This document shows positions 29,639-38,996 of a DNA stretch of 64,000 nt, piece by piece. The first letter of the stretch is position 1. Each line of letters starts with the position of its first letter. This stretch comes from Polaribacter filamentus (GTDB lineage: Bacteria > Bacteroidota > Bacteroidia > Flavobacteriales > Flavobacteriaceae). Under the pieces are notes generated by a model. The model worked only from the letters and a program-made list of their open reading frames with translations, did not search any database and was not told the DNA's origin. The position numbers were made by a program, and so were the translations under genes. The stretch covers positions 2,369,501 through 2,433,500 of the forward strand of contig NZ_MQUA01000013.1 in the NCBI RefSeq assembly GCF_002943715.1, written 5' to 3'.

Positions 29639-31228
29639 TTAAAAAGCCCGAACAGCACGCACGTAGTAAGTGACGTTCTTATTGTTGTAGTTCTGAAAAC
29701 CATTGTAGAAATACTGTAACAACGCGAAATTGAGAGCGAACTCCGTAGAACTCCAGTAGTAATTAGTGGAAAAAGCACTACCGCCATTTGCTGCTGCAGT
29801 ACTATTTATCGTTGCCATATTTTGATACATTTCGTTTAACTCATCTTTACTTGGCAAGAACCAATCGGTATATCCTCCGCCTCTATAAGCTCTTGCTAAA
29901 CCGGCTGCATAAGCTGTTTCTACAGCACCTTGGTTTGCTATGATTGCTGTGGTATTTGCGCTTCCTGTACCAATAGCAGTGGCTGTTGCTCCAGTTGTTG
30001 TATTAGAACCATTATACCACTGAATGCCCACACTCTGGTCTTCAATAGCACATACCAAGCCGTGGGTGTTATCTGTAGGATCTACCCAAAATACAACACC
30101 ACCTACTCTAAAATCTCCTATTGCTACTGTTGGTATTTGGGCTTCTAAAGCCGTTACTTGAGCTTCTAAAGCTGATATTAAGGCTGCTATTCCGTCCAGT
30201 TTTGTTTTATCTCCATCAACAAAAGCACCTTCAGATGGTATTACTTGTAAAGTAGATATTGTTACAGCTTTAATACCTGCTAAATCAGTTAGCTCTGAAT
30301 CCATTAACGCTCCAGCAGCATTTACACTAGTAGCATCTGTATCAACTTTTAAGGTATTAGCAGCTACAGCTGTATTAGCTTGAAACCAACGCTTCTGTAT
30401 ATCCTACTTTTAATGTATTGGCTGTAATTTCACTTGCCTGATCTTCAGTGATGCCTACTTTATCCGTATTGTCTGCAATTGCTGTTGCCTGAGCTGCAGT
30501 GATGCCGTCTTTTGCAATATTGTCTGTAATTGCTTTTGCCTGAGCTTCAGTGATGCCTACTTTATCCGTATTGTCTGCAATTGCTGTTGCCTGAGCTTCA
30601 GTGATGCCGTCTTTTGCAGTATTGTCTGTAATTGCTGTTGCCTGATCTTCAGTGATGCCAACTTTTAATGTATTGGCTGTAATTGCACTTGCCTGAGCTG
30701 TAGTGATGCCATCTTTTAATGTATTGGCTGTAATTGCACTTGCCTGAGCTGCAGTGATGCCGTCTTTTAATGTATTGGCTGTAATTGTAGTTGTATTGTT
30801 AGCAATATTAGTAGCATTCGTTTCAGAACTTCCTGACGTTTTTGCATACAATGCAAACGGAACACTCATTAATTGACTGGTGCCTGTTATACTGTAACTT
30901 ATCCCTCCACTTGGGTCGGTCTCTGTTTTTATAAAATAGGGCCAGCACTCCAATCTATAGTGGCAAAACTATCTGAGGTACTTCCTGTACCTATCTCTAA
31001 ACTTACTAAGCCGTTTAAGTTGGTCGTTACTGAGTGTGTTTCTGTATATACTGATGCTCCTGTTATGGTGGTTTGTAAGATGCTTATCTGCATCCCTACA
31101 GATTGATTCGTTAAAAGGGTATTAGTAGCATCTCGCACAACTGCCTGGTAACTCATCTTTTCTGGTGCTTGTGCAAAAGTGCTTGCAGTAACTAATAAGA
31201 AGGCTAAAATTGTGTATCGTTTTTTCAT
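29639..31228 (-). pseudogene. DUF1566-type repeat surface protein, two frameshifts
   Basis: Secreted protein with signal peptide MKKRYTILAFLLVTASTFAQ, an N-terminal domain (APEKMSYQAVVRDATNTLL), a run of 17-residue repeats of the type AITANTLKDGITAAQAS, a coiled-coil segment (LISALEAQVTALEAQI) and a C-terminal DUF1566/Fib_succ-type domain (GGVVFWVDPTDNTHGLVCA, WFLPSKDELNEMYQ, YWSST, VRAVR). The frame breaks twice: at the GGG run 30939-30941 (one C lost in coding sense, after SAGP) and at 30380-30382 (one extra base after ALVS). With both corrected it encodes 529 residues. GC content is visibly higher than in the flanks. It may be phase-variable, decayed or misread. Confidence 0.75.
30384..30800 (-). 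repeat. 51-bp in-frame tandem repeats, about eight copies
   Basis: The GCCTGA word recurs at exact 51-bp steps (30436, 30487, 30538, 30589, 30640, 30691, 30742). Units differ at a few codons (ANTLKDG, DNTAKDG, DNTDKVG). They encode the repeat region of the surface protein and could slip during replication. Confidence 0.9.
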
Positions 31229-31236
31229 AGGGTATC

Positions 31237-31719
31237 TTATTTTTTAATAATCTTAAAAGTTTTTAATTCTTGGTTGTGTCGGTTTACTTTTAAAATGTAA
31301 ATACCTATTGCTAATTGCTGCATGGCAATTTGTGTATCTCCATTGGTAATAATCCCATTAGATATCGCTTTTCCTGTAACATCAAAAAGTGTATAACTTA
31401 GGGTATCAAGAGTACTATCCGAAATTTTAAGTATGACATAATCAGACGTTGGATTAGGATAGGTAACGGCGGTTACCTTTACAGTTGTCAATGCTGGATT
31501 GCTCAGCGTCTGAAATTCAAACGGGTGTTGCACCCCTTGAGATACCCCACCAGTAGTAGCTGTGTTGGTGGTATAAAATACTTGGCCAATAGTGTAGCTG
31601 CTTGAGCCTCCAGATCCCGTAGCTTCACCTCCTGAGGCGGGAATCGTTTCTTGTGCGTGTGCTAATTGTGCAACAAGTAATATACTTGCTACGAGGGAAA
31701 TTTTTTTTAATAACGTCAT
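31237..31719 (-). CDS. Small secreted protein with type IX secretion (Por) sorting domain
   Basis: A 160-residue protein with signal peptide ending HAQ, a short Gly/Ser-rich region (PASGGEATGSGGSSSYTIGQ) and a C-terminal type A sorting domain: YPNPTSDYVILKI, LSYTLFDVTGKAI, IAMQQLAIGIYILKVNR and final KTFKIIKK. Such domains direct proteins across the outer membrane by the T9SS and are then cut off. Little mature protein remains, so it may be a surface-anchored partner of the repeat protein encoded 8 bp downstream. The two are likely one operon, and both are GC-richer than the flanks. Confidence 0.85.
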   Translation of the reverse strand: MTLLKKISLVASILLVAQLAHAQETIPASGGEATGSGGSSSYTIGQVFYTTNTATTGGVSQGVQHPFEFQTLSNPALTTVKVTAVTYPNPTSDYVILKISDSTLDTLSYTLFDVTGKAISNGIITNGDTQIAMQQLAIGIYILKVNRHNQELKTFKIIKK

Positions 31720-31923
31720 AAGCCTAGATATAAAATTTAGTTATAAACGAATCTGAAAATAAATTCAGATTGATTTGCGTAAAATATCAGGGGGGTATTA
31801 CAAATCAAATGTAGTGTATTTTTTGGATAGTGTATTTTTAATGAGATTAATCATAAAAACGAGTTAAAATAACGATTCAAAAAAATACACAATCACCTCA
31901 TATACTGTAAGTTAATTTTTATT

Positions 31924-32090
31924 TATGGGAATTGAGCTGGGATATGAACAGTTACCTCCGCTTGCAGAAAAAACAGATTATGTGATTAACAGAATGAAAG
32001 AATTTTAATGAGTTTGGACGGCCTACAGCACAACGTCATCAAAAGAAAATGCCAATGCGGTGCTTTTTTATCTTCAAAACAATTCAGTTT
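31924..32090 (+). pseudogene. Remnant of a second aminotransferase 3' end
   Basis: Matches the 3' end of the fusion gene (29060-29250). The segment CCGCTTGCAGAAAAAACAGA through AACAGAATGAAA is nearly identical, while neighbouring parts have diverged. Translation gives GIELGYEQLPPLAEKTDYVI, a short internal deletion, then ENANAVLFYLQN versus KNAKEVIFYLHK in the intact gene. It is therefore an old paralogue or duplicate fragment in which only the C-terminus survives. Confidence 0.8.
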
Positions 32091-32391
32091 TTTCTCCATT
32101 ATTAATATAAAAAACAGCTTCATTTTACCGCCTATTTAGAACTTCTTACGGAAAAGTGCATTTGTAAAATACAGTTGTTTAAATTACAACATTTAAAAAC
32201 TCAGAAATGTTACCTATTTTTTATTGTACAATAACGATCCTAAATTAAAGTGTTTTAGGGTTTATGCTATCGCTTTGCCCTAAAATATTTTTATTCATTC
32301 TTAAAAATTGGATTGTACTTTTTTTAATGCTTATTTTTATGCACAAATTTAAGTTTTCTGTTGCTTTAAATATAGCTTGTAAAACTTTTAG
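32091..32391. other. Intergenic stretch, no gene seen
   Basis: AT-rich spacer between two gene remnants. The preceding stretch 31720-31923 also shows nothing beyond the upstream region of the T9SS gene. Confidence 0.4.
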
Positions 32392-32718
32392 GTAGTAGAA
32401 AAAATTTTAAAAGCTGCTACTATAAATGGTGCAGATTATATAGGTGCTGCGGATGAAATTGGTTCTTTAGAAAAAGGGAAATTAGCTGATTTAATTATCA
32501 TGGATAAAAATCCTTTGGAAGATATTCAAAACTCAAACTCAGTAATGTACACGATGGTAAACGGGCGCTTATATGATGTAGACACCATGAACGAAGTTGG
32601 AAATTATGACACAAAAAGAAGTGAATTCTACTTTGAAATGGGTGGTTACAACCAAGGACTTCCTTTTAATACAAACACAAATAGTTTCACGACTCCTACT
32701 TGTAGTTGTCATAATTAA
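32392..32718 (+). pseudogene. C-terminal fragment of an amidohydrolase
   Basis: An open frame begins abruptly after a TAG at 32389 and reads VVEKILKAATINGADYIGAA, then DEIGSLEKGKLADLIIMDKN and a TMVNGRLYD strand. This is the universal C-terminal part of metal-dependent amidohydrolases (GSLEKGKLADLI.. DxNP). The catalytic barrel is absent and no start codon precedes it. The stop lies directly at the target site of the IS4-family element. It is a 109-codon remnant of a gene of perhaps 400 or more codons. Confidence 0.8.
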
Positions 32719-32728
32719 TATTTAAAAT

Positions 32729-34112
32729 CATTAGTGTCCGATAAAACTACAAAATTTAATTAAACCCATTTTAGAGCCCAATAAACACGTTCTATATTTT
32801 TCTTTTTGAGTTAGCAAGGTGTCTATTTAAAAAGTTGCAGTTGTATATCTGGAGGTTTTGATGTGAGTTCCCACCATTGTTTGTTTGGGTTTTCGAGAAA
32901 TTTAAACAGATCAATGTAGGTCATCAGATGAAATCTCATCACAGAAACCATATTTGAATATGCCCATTTTCGTTTGATTTTTCTTTGTATCACAAGCATG
33001 ATGAGTTGAATGATTAATGCTGACCATATCTGAATCTCTATTGCATTTTGATTATCTCCAAGAAAATATTTAAGGGGAAAGTTCTGCTTGAGTCTTTTAA
33101 ACATCGTTTCAATCTGCCATCTGTGTTTGTATATATCTGCTACTTGGTCTGGAGATATTTCTGCATTATTGGTGATAAACTCATATACCTTTTCTTTTGT
33201 AGCATCCCAATAAGCAACTCTTCTTATTTGAATAGATTTATCGTCTTTTTCTATCAATATAAGTTCATCTTTTAGTATTGCATCACTTGTTTTGTCTGCT
33301 AAATCAAATTCTTTAATGCTTTTATAGACAGCATTGTCTTTTTGGCGAGTTACAAAGTAAATATCATTTAAAGTCCACTCTAAATATTGGAGATAATCAT
33401 TGTATGCTTTATCAAAAACGACAAAAGAATCTTTCTCTAAATTTAACTCTTTTAAAAAAGTGTGGTCGTGAGTAGCAGCACTGCTAAAACGTATCAGACA
33501 AGGTACATCTTCCAAAGCATTTATCATTGTGTGCATCTTTATACCTCCTTTTTTCTTACCTGTAATAGGATTACGACCAACTCCTTTTAAAATATCACTA
33601 AATAGGCTGATTGTGGTAGAATCTACAATTTTTAAATTCTTTACAGGAGATTTTAATGGACTGCTGTCCGATAAAAATGGAGCGTAGCGTTTGTATAATT
33701 TTGAATAAATTGCTCCAAAGACTTCACTGGTTCTTTTCTTGTTAGCATCTGACAATGTACTTCGCTTAGGGAAATGTTTTAGATTTAAATGGCTGATACG
33801 CCCTTCACAAGCTAATAAAACGGTCGACAACTCTCTAAGTGAGGAAACTCCACTCATTGTGGCATAAAGCATCGTGACTAAATGGTCGTAGGTTTTAAAC
33901 TTTTTGTAGTAGCGGTCACTGTTATAGATTTTGGCTGTCCGAGTAATATCTGCTTGTGGTATATATTTTAAAATCTGTTTAATTATTGGTGTTCCGCTAA
34001 AGTGTGTACTTTTGTTCATATCTCAATTTTGTGGTAAAAATCAAGATATAAATAAAGCAGGAAATCCAACTATGGAAATCCTGCTTTTAAAATTATTTAT
34101 CGGACACTAATG
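32729..34112 (-). mobile_element. IS4-family insertion sequence, 1384 bp, TSD ATTTAAAAT
   Basis: Perfect 17-bp terminal inverted repeats CATTAGTGTCCGATAAA (32729-32745 and complement at 34096-34112). A 9-bp direct repeat ATTTAAAAT flanks it at 32720-32728 and 34113-34121. One transposase gene is inside. It sits between the amidohydrolase remnant and the DUF4440-like lipoprotein gene. Confidence 0.94.
32823..34019 (-). CDS. IS4-family transposase (DUF4372 + DDE)
   Basis: A 398-residue DDE transposase. N-terminal DUF4372-like domain (GTPIIKQILKYIPQADITRT, VSSLRELSTVL). Catalytic Asp residues lie in LKIVDSTTISLFS and SFVVFDKAYNDY, and Glu lies in the YREK-type helix YKHRWQIETMFKRLKQNF. A beta-strand insertion between the second Asp and the Glu is as expected for IS4. 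The frame is complete, so the element may be active. Confidence 0.95.
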   Translation of the reverse strand: MNKSTHFSGTPIIKQILKYIPQADITRTAKIYNSDRYYKKFKTYDHLVTMLYATMSGVSSLRELSTVLLACEGRISHLNLKHFPKRSTLSDANKKRTSEVFGAIYSKLYKRYAPFLSDSSPLKSPVKNLKIVDSTTISLFSDILKGVGRNPITGKKKGGIKMHTMINALEDVPCLIRFSSAATHDHTFLKELNLEKDSFVVFDKAYNDYLQYLEWTLNDIYFVTRQKDNAVYKSIKEFDLADKTSDAILKDELILIEKDDKSIQIRRVAYWDATKEKVYEFITNNAEISPDQVADIYKHRWQIETMFKRLKQNFPLKYFLGDNQNAIEIQIWSALIIQLIMLVIQRKIKRKWAYSNMVSVMRFHLMTYIDLFKFLENPNKQWWELTSKPPDIQLQLFK

Positions 34113-34130
34113 ATTTAAAATATCAGTAGT

Positions 34131-34562
34131 ATGAAAAAATTAATGTTTTTATTCGCAGCGATTTTAGTGCTTTCTTCTTGTAAAATTGAAACAAAAGAGC
34201 AAGACAAAAAAGACATTTTAGCCATCATGGATGCGCAACAAATTGCTTGGTCTAAACATGATTTAGAAGGATTTATGCAAGGGTATTGGAAATCGGATTC
34301 ATTAAAATTTTACGGTAGTAACGGCGTAAAACTTGGTTGGGATAAAACCTTAGCGAACTATAAGAAAAGATATCCAACTCCTGATCATTCAGGAATCTTA
34401 GAATTTAAAATAAATGACATTACTAAGATTGAAAAAGAATCTTATTATGTGATGGGAGCATATCATTTAACACGTAAAGTTGGAGATGCCAGCGGTGTAT
34501 TTATGATTATTTTTAGGAAAATTAAAGGTGAATGGAAAATTGTTGCTGATACTTCTTGTTAA
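34131..34562 (+). CDS. DUF4440 / SnoaL-like lipoprotein
   Basis: A 143-residue lipoprotein: signal MKKLMFLFAAILVLSSC with lipidated Cys at 17. The mature part is a cone-shaped NTF2-like fold of the DUF4440 type (ILAIMDAQQIAWSKHDLEGF near the start, VFMIIFRKIKGEWKIVADTS at the end). Members are often enzymes or ligand binders, but no catalytic residues can be assigned. The IS4-family element ends 18 bp before the ATG and may have cut off the original promoter. Confidence 0.8.
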   Translation: MKKLMFLFAAILVLSSCKIETKEQDKKDILAIMDAQQIAWSKHDLEGFMQGYWKSDSLKFYGSNGVKLGWDKTLANYKKRYPTPDHSGILEFKINDITKIEKESYYVMGAYHLTRKVGDASGVFMIIFRKIKGEWKIVADTSC

Positions 34563-34689
34563 AACAAAGTACCTAAAAAAACTACATTTTAAATTAAACC
34601 CGCAATGAAACAGCAACTCTATTTAGGATTGTTTTAGAATATTTATCTGTAGTTTTGCTTTCTAATTTATAGTGAAAAATCAATAAACA

Positions 34690-35163
34690 ATGAAACCAAT
34701 CGTAAGACTTGCAACTAAAAATGATTTAGCAACTTTAAATACGTTTATGGATGGGTTGGTAGAAGCAGAACGCCCAATGGATGTGACCATTAAAGATGGA
34801 AAAGTTATCTATTATGATTTAGAAGGTTTTATCCTTTCAGAAGATGCCGTTTTATATGTTGCAGAATTGAATGGAGAATTGGTCGCTTCTGGCTATGCTA
34901 AAATAAAAAAAGACAGAATTTACTTAAAGCACGAGGCGCATGCATATTTAGGATTTATGTATGTTCCAGAAAAACATCGAGGAAATGGATACAACAAATT
35001 AATTATTGATGCTTTATTAGCTTGGTCTAAAACAAGAAACATCAATGAAATTCGACTAGATGTGTACGAAACAAATCCTTCCGCTATTAGAGCATATCAA
35101 AAAACTGGGTTTAAAAAACACCTAATTCAAATGCGTTTGGACCTACATGATTTTGATGCTTAA
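34690..35163 (+). CDS. GNAT-family N-acetyltransferase
   Basis: A 157-residue acetyl-CoA-dependent acyltransferase. Motif A with the acetyl-CoA pyrophosphate loop is YVPEKHRGNGYNKLIIDALL. Motif B is DVYETNPSAIRAYQKTGFKK. The acceptor substrate cannot be inferred. The stop overlaps by four bases the stop of the convergent M24 peptidase gene. Confidence 0.9.
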   Translation: MKPIVRLATKNDLATLNTFMDGLVEAERPMDVTIKDGKVIYYDLEGFILSEDAVLYVAELNGELVASGYAKIKKDRIYLKHEAHAYLGFMYVPEKHRGNGYNKLIIDALLAWSKTRNINEIRLDVYETNPSAIRAYQKTGFKKHLIQMRLDLHDFDA

Positions 35164-36368
35164 ATCCCGAATGGATTCTCTATCGAATGCATCGGTTTTG
35201 TAAACCATTTTGGCCCTTTATTTGTCATATAAATATGGTCTTCCAATCGTATTCCGAATTTATCAGGAACACAAATCATTGGTTCGTTGCTAATTGTCAT
35301 TCCTATTTCTAAAATAGTATGATCATTTCTTACTAGATAAGGCCATTCATGAATTTCTAAACCAATTCCGTGACCAGTTCTATGCGGTAATCCAGGTAAT
35401 TTATAATCAGGCCCTAAATTGTAAAACTCTAACACAACTCTTGCTGCAGCATCTATCGCTGCACAGGTATTCCCTAATTGAGCTGCATCAAATGCTGCTT
35501 GTTGTGTTTCTTTTTCGATATTCCAAATTCGAGTTTGTTCTTCATTCGCTTTTCCAAAAACATAGGTTCTAGTAATGTCTGAAATATAATCGTGTAACAC
35601 ACAACCGGTATCAACTAAAACAACTTCGTTTTCTGCTAAATCTTTTGGAGATTTTACGCCGTGCGGAAATGATGAATCAACGCCAAATAATACAATACAA
35701 AAATAAGAACCAGACGGAATTCCGTATTTTACATGTGCATCGTTAATAAAATCAGTTACTTCTTTGGCTGAAATTCCAACACGTAAAATTCTTGCCGCAG
35801 CTTTCTGAACTTCTAAAGTAATATTCATAGCTTGTTGCATAATTGCAATTTCAGCATCCGATTTAATCATTCTACAACCAGCCGTAATTGGTTTTGCATT
35901 TACTAATTTGTATGAATTTTGACCATTTCGAATTCCGTCAAAAACAAAAAACGGAGTAGCTTCATCCATAGAAATTTCTCCAGAATCGAGACCATTTTCT
36001 TTTAGCAATAATCTAAATAATTCATAAGGAGATTCGTGTTCTTCCCAACCACGAACTGCTCCTTCTATCAACATAAAGTCGAAAATTGTTCCTTTTTCAA
36101 ACTCAGGAGCAATATATACAAGCGTCCCGTTTGCAAACAATAAAGCCCCAACCATACGTTCGCTGGCATTCCATTTCATTCCTGTAAAATAAAACAAGTT
36201 TTTACCAGAATGCAAGTACAATGCGGGTACATTTTGTTCTCGCATTAATTGACATGCTTTGTCAATTCGTTGTTGAAATTCCTCTTTCTGAATTGGTTTT
36301 ACAAAGTTTACTATTGGCGTAATTGCCGCTAACTCTTCTTTTATGGTAGAACCTCCTATTCCTATCAT
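35160..36368 (-). CDS. M24 family aminopeptidase/prolidase in the hydroxyproline operon
   Basis: Pita-bread-fold metallopeptidase of 402 residues with N-terminal creatinase-like domain. The five metal ligands are visible: Asp in VLVDTGCVLHDYISDITRTY (two), His in GLPHRTGHGIGLEIHEW, Glu in SNEPMI and Glu in RLEDHIY. Such enzymes remove residues next to proline or split X-Pro dipeptides. As the last gene of the hydroxyproline operon it may split X-Hyp or Hyp-containing dipeptides. I chose ATG 36368, which precedes the IGIGGSTIKEEL segment; an in-frame ATG at 36422 would overlap the upstream gene by 20 bp. No signal peptide is evident, so it is probably cytosolic. Confidence 0.88.
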   Translation of the reverse strand: MIGIGGSTIKEELAAITPIVNFVKPIQKEEFQQRIDKACQLMREQNVPALYLHSGKNLFYFTGMKWNASERMVGALLFANGTLVYIAPEFEKGTIFDFMLIEGAVRGWEEHESPYELFRLLLKENGLDSGEISMDEATPFFVFDGIRNGQNSYKLVNAKPITAGCRMIKSDAEIAIMQQAMNITLEVQKAAARILRVGISAKEVTDFINDAHVKYGIPSGSYFCIVLFGVDSSFPHGVKSPKDLAENEVVLVDTGCVLHDYISDITRTYVFGKANEEQTRIWNIEKETQQAAFDAAQLGNTCAAIDAAARVVLEFYNLGPDYKLPGLPHRTGHGIGLEIHEWPYLVRNDHTILEIGMTISNEPMICVPDKFGIRLEDHIYMTNKGPKWFTKPMHSIENPFGI

Positions 36369-36402
36369 TGTGTTTTTTTTACGTATTCGTATGTTTTTTA
36401 TC

Positions 36403-37650
36403 TTAAAATTTTCTATCCACATGAAACGGGCTTAGATCTAAAGATGTTTTTTTATCAGCAATTATTTCTGAAACCAGTTTACCCGTTGCAGGCCCTAAAC
36501 TCCAACCCATCATGGCGTGCGCTGTTGCAAAGGTTACGTTTTTACATTTGGATGATTTTCCAATATAAGGCAATCCGTCGGGAGAAAGCGGACGTAAGCC
36601 ACATTGTGCGTCGTCTATTTCTTGCTGATTTATTTTTAAATTCGGATAATATTGTGCCGCGGCTTTTGCAATTGCGTTTACTCTAACTGGATTTATGTTG
36701 TGATTAATTCCACCAATTTCCATAGTTCCCGCAAAACGCGTAAATCCGTTCATTGGTGTAACCGCTACTTTTGCTTCCATTAAAATTGCGGGAATTGTAA
36801 TATTAGTTTCCCTATCAACATTAATTCGATAGCCTTTTCCTGCTTGCACAGGAATGTTGATATTCAATTTTTTAGCCAAATTCTGAGACCAAGAACCTGT
36901 TGCAATTACAAATTCGTCTGCTTTTAAAATCTGATTTTTAGTAGTTACAGAAACTACGTTACCGTCTTTAACCTCAATATCTGTTACTTCTTCGTTTCCT
37001 AAAATAGTTACTCCTACTTTTTCTAAATAACTTTTTAACTGGGGCATAAATTCATTGGGCGTCATGTGAGCATCAGAACGATAATACACCGCACCTTTGA
37101 TATTTAAATCTACATTTTTTTCGATTTTACAAACTTCTTCTTTTGACAGATTCTCCACCTTTAATCCCAAATCGATTGCCTTTTTACCAACATTCCATTC
37201 TTCTTCTCCTGCTTTTTCAGTTTGATAATACATTAACAATCCTTTATGCTGATGAAAGAAATCGAATTCTTTTGATGCTTTTAGTTCTTGATACAATTCT
37301 CTGCTCAGCAAATTAATATCCTTAATAACCGGTATTGCTTTCTCAACTTTTAATGCTGTCGCAGATTTCTTAAAAGCCAACGTCCATTTTAAAAAATCCA
37401 TATCCAAACGTGGTTTTACATAAAAAGGACTTTCCGAATTAAACATCCATTTAATCCCTTTTGAAATCATGCCAGGAGCGGCCAACGAAATAACATGACT
37501 CGGTGTAATATAACCAGCATTTACATAAGAAGCGCCACTTGAAAAATCAGATTTATCAATAACTGTTACTACATTACCTTCTTTTTGAAGATAATATGCC
37601 GTACATAAACCGATAATTCCGCCGCCAATAATAAGTACTTTTTTTGACAT
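36403..37650 (-). CDS. FAD-dependent D-hydroxyproline dehydrogenase (DadA-like)
   Basis: DAO-family flavoenzyme of 415 residues. The N-terminal dinucleotide-binding motif is KVLIIGGGIIGLCTAYYLQK, followed by YVNAGYITPSHV. The second FAD segment DEFVIATGSWSQNLAK and the C-terminal GLRPLSPDGLPYIGKSSK / HAMMGWSLGPATGKLVSEI are present. In the hydroxyproline pathway this step oxidises cis-4-hydroxy-D-proline to 1-pyrroline-4-hydroxy-2-carboxylate; the substrate is inferred from the epimerase, deaminase and semialdehyde dehydrogenase in the same operon. The start codon overlaps the DUF3781 stop by one base. Confidence 0.9.
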   Translation of the reverse strand: MSKKVLIIGGGIIGLCTAYYLQKEGNVVTVIDKSDFSSGASYVNAGYITPSHVISLAAPGMISKGIKWMFNSESPFYVKPRLDMDFLKWTLAFKKSATALKVEKAIPVIKDINLLSRELYQELKASKEFDFFHQHKGLLMYYQTEKAGEEEWNVGKKAIDLGLKVENLSKEEVCKIEKNVDLNIKGAVYYRSDAHMTPNEFMPQLKSYLEKVGVTILGNEEVTDIEVKDGNVVSVTTKNQILKADEFVIATGSWSQNLAKKLNINIPVQAGKGYRINVDRETNITIPAILMEAKVAVTPMNGFTRFAGTMEIGGINHNINPVRVNAIAKAAAQYYPNLKINQQEIDDAQCGLRPLSPDGLPYIGKSSKCKNVTFATAHAMMGWSLGPATGKLVSEIIADKKTSLDLSPFHVDRKF

Positions 37651-37913
37651 TATTTTATAATTTTATCAACTGTAATTACTCTAAAAGTAGTTGAATTGAT
37701 TGTAATTCTACTATTAGTTTCCTTACTTGAAATATAGTAATTCTTCTCTTTTTTTTTAAAACAATCTAAAGTTGTTTCTAATACTACTTTTTTGATCAAG
37801 GCTTCAATTTCTCCATTCAAGAAATTTACGCCTAATTTTTTATTAATTCTTTGATATACAAGTTCTGTATGGCAATGATTTTGTGGAATTTCGCTTTTGT
37901 TTATTTTCGACAT
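37650..37913 (-). CDS. Small DUF3781-like protein
   Basis: An 87-residue protein without signal peptide or membrane segment. HTELVYQRINKKLGVNFLNG and SRITINSTTFRVITVDKII match the DUF3781 pattern as I remember it. Function unknown. Translationally coupled (one-base overlap) to the D-hydroxyproline dehydrogenase and 72 bp after the epimerase gene, so it is part of the hydroxyproline operon even though it is not needed for the known pathway. Confidence 0.65.
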   Translation of the reverse strand: MSKINKSEIPQNHCHTELVYQRINKKLGVNFLNGEIEALIKKVVLETTLDCFKKKEKNYYISSKETNSRITINSTTFRVITVDKIIK

Positions 37914-37985
37914 CTAATATATTATTTGCAATATTAAATTTAACAAAAATCTTTCCTGTTTTAAAAACCTAGAAGGTCTAAAAAA

Positions 37986-38996
37986 TCAAATCACTTGAAA
38001 ACCCAATGCATACGGATCATCTTCTGTATCAATAGTAATCGTGTTTTGTCCGTATATTTTTGCCCAACCTTTTAGGCTGGGTATTATTGCTTTTTGGCTG
38101 TTTAAAGTTGTTTCCTTTTCTACACAACCCACAAACTTGCTTCCAATAAAACTTTCGTGAATAAATTCATCACCCACTTTTAACTTTCCTTTTGCAAACA
38201 ATTGTGCTAACCTTGCTGATGTTCCTGTACCACAGGGACTTCTATCTATTGCTTTATCACCATAAAAAACGGCATTTCTTCCGTGGGAACTTGCATCAAT
38301 CGGAGTTCCTGTCCATAATAAATGAGTTACATTTTTGATAGTTTCATTTTCTGGATGCACAAATTGATTTGGATATTTTTTATTAATTTTTTCTCTTACT
38401 ACTTGGGATAATTGTATAATTTTTGACGCCGTAAAATCTTGCATTCCGCTGAAGTTTTTCTGCGGATCAACAATTGCATAAAAGTTTCCACCATAGGCAA
38501 CATCGAATGTAATTTCGCCTAATTCTGGGCAATCAATCGTTAAGTTTTCTGCTGCCAAATAACTTTTTACGTTGGTTAATTTCACCCATTCCACTTTATT
38601 ATTGGTTTGTTTGTATTCAATTTCTACTAAACCAGCAGGCGCTTCCATTCTTATTTTTCCTGCAATTTTTGGTGTAATTAAACCCTCTTCAATGGCAATG
38701 GTAATTGTGCCAATGGTGCCGTGTCCGCACATTGGTAAACAACCCGAAGTTTCTATAAATAAAATAGCAAAGTCGTTTTCTGGGTTGTGAGGTTCATACA
38801 AAATTGAACCACTCATCATATCATGACCTCTTGGCTCAAACATTAACCCTTTGCGGATCCAGTCAAATTCTTTTAAAAAATGAAGTCGTTTTTCGTTCAT
38901 GGTTTTCCCTATTAAATCGGGTCCTCCACTTTTTATAACTCTTACAGGGTTTCCGCACGTATGCGCATCAATACAAACAAACGTATGTTTACTCAT
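37986..38996 (-). CDS. 4-hydroxyproline 2-epimerase (proline racemase family)
   Basis: Cofactor-independent epimerase of 336 residues converting trans-4-hydroxy-L-proline to cis-4-hydroxy-D-proline. The two catalytic cysteines are present, CLPMCGHGTIG and DRSPCGTGTSA, which separates it from the Thr-containing dehydratase subgroup. DAHTCGNPVRVI at the N-terminus and EFIHESFIGSKF near the C-terminus are typical. The gene overlaps the upstream DUF885 gene by eight bases. The operon context with dehydrogenase, deaminase and semialdehyde dehydrogenase supports hydroxyproline rather than proline as substrate. Confidence 0.94.
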   Translation of the reverse strand: MSKHTFVCIDAHTCGNPVRVIKSGGPDLIGKTMNEKRLHFLKEFDWIRKGLMFEPRGHDMMSGSILYEPHNPENDFAILFIETSGCLPMCGHGTIGTITIAIEEGLITPKIAGKIRMEAPAGLVEIEYKQTNNKVEWVKLTNVKSYLAAENLTIDCPELGEITFDVAYGGNFYAIVDPQKNFSGMQDFTASKIIQLSQVVREKINKKYPNQFVHPENETIKNVTHLLWTGTPIDASSHGRNAVFYGDKAIDRSPCGTGTSARLAQLFAKGKLKVGDEFIHESFIGSKFVGCVEKETTLNSQKAIIPSLKGWAKIYGQNTITIDTEDDPYALGFQVI

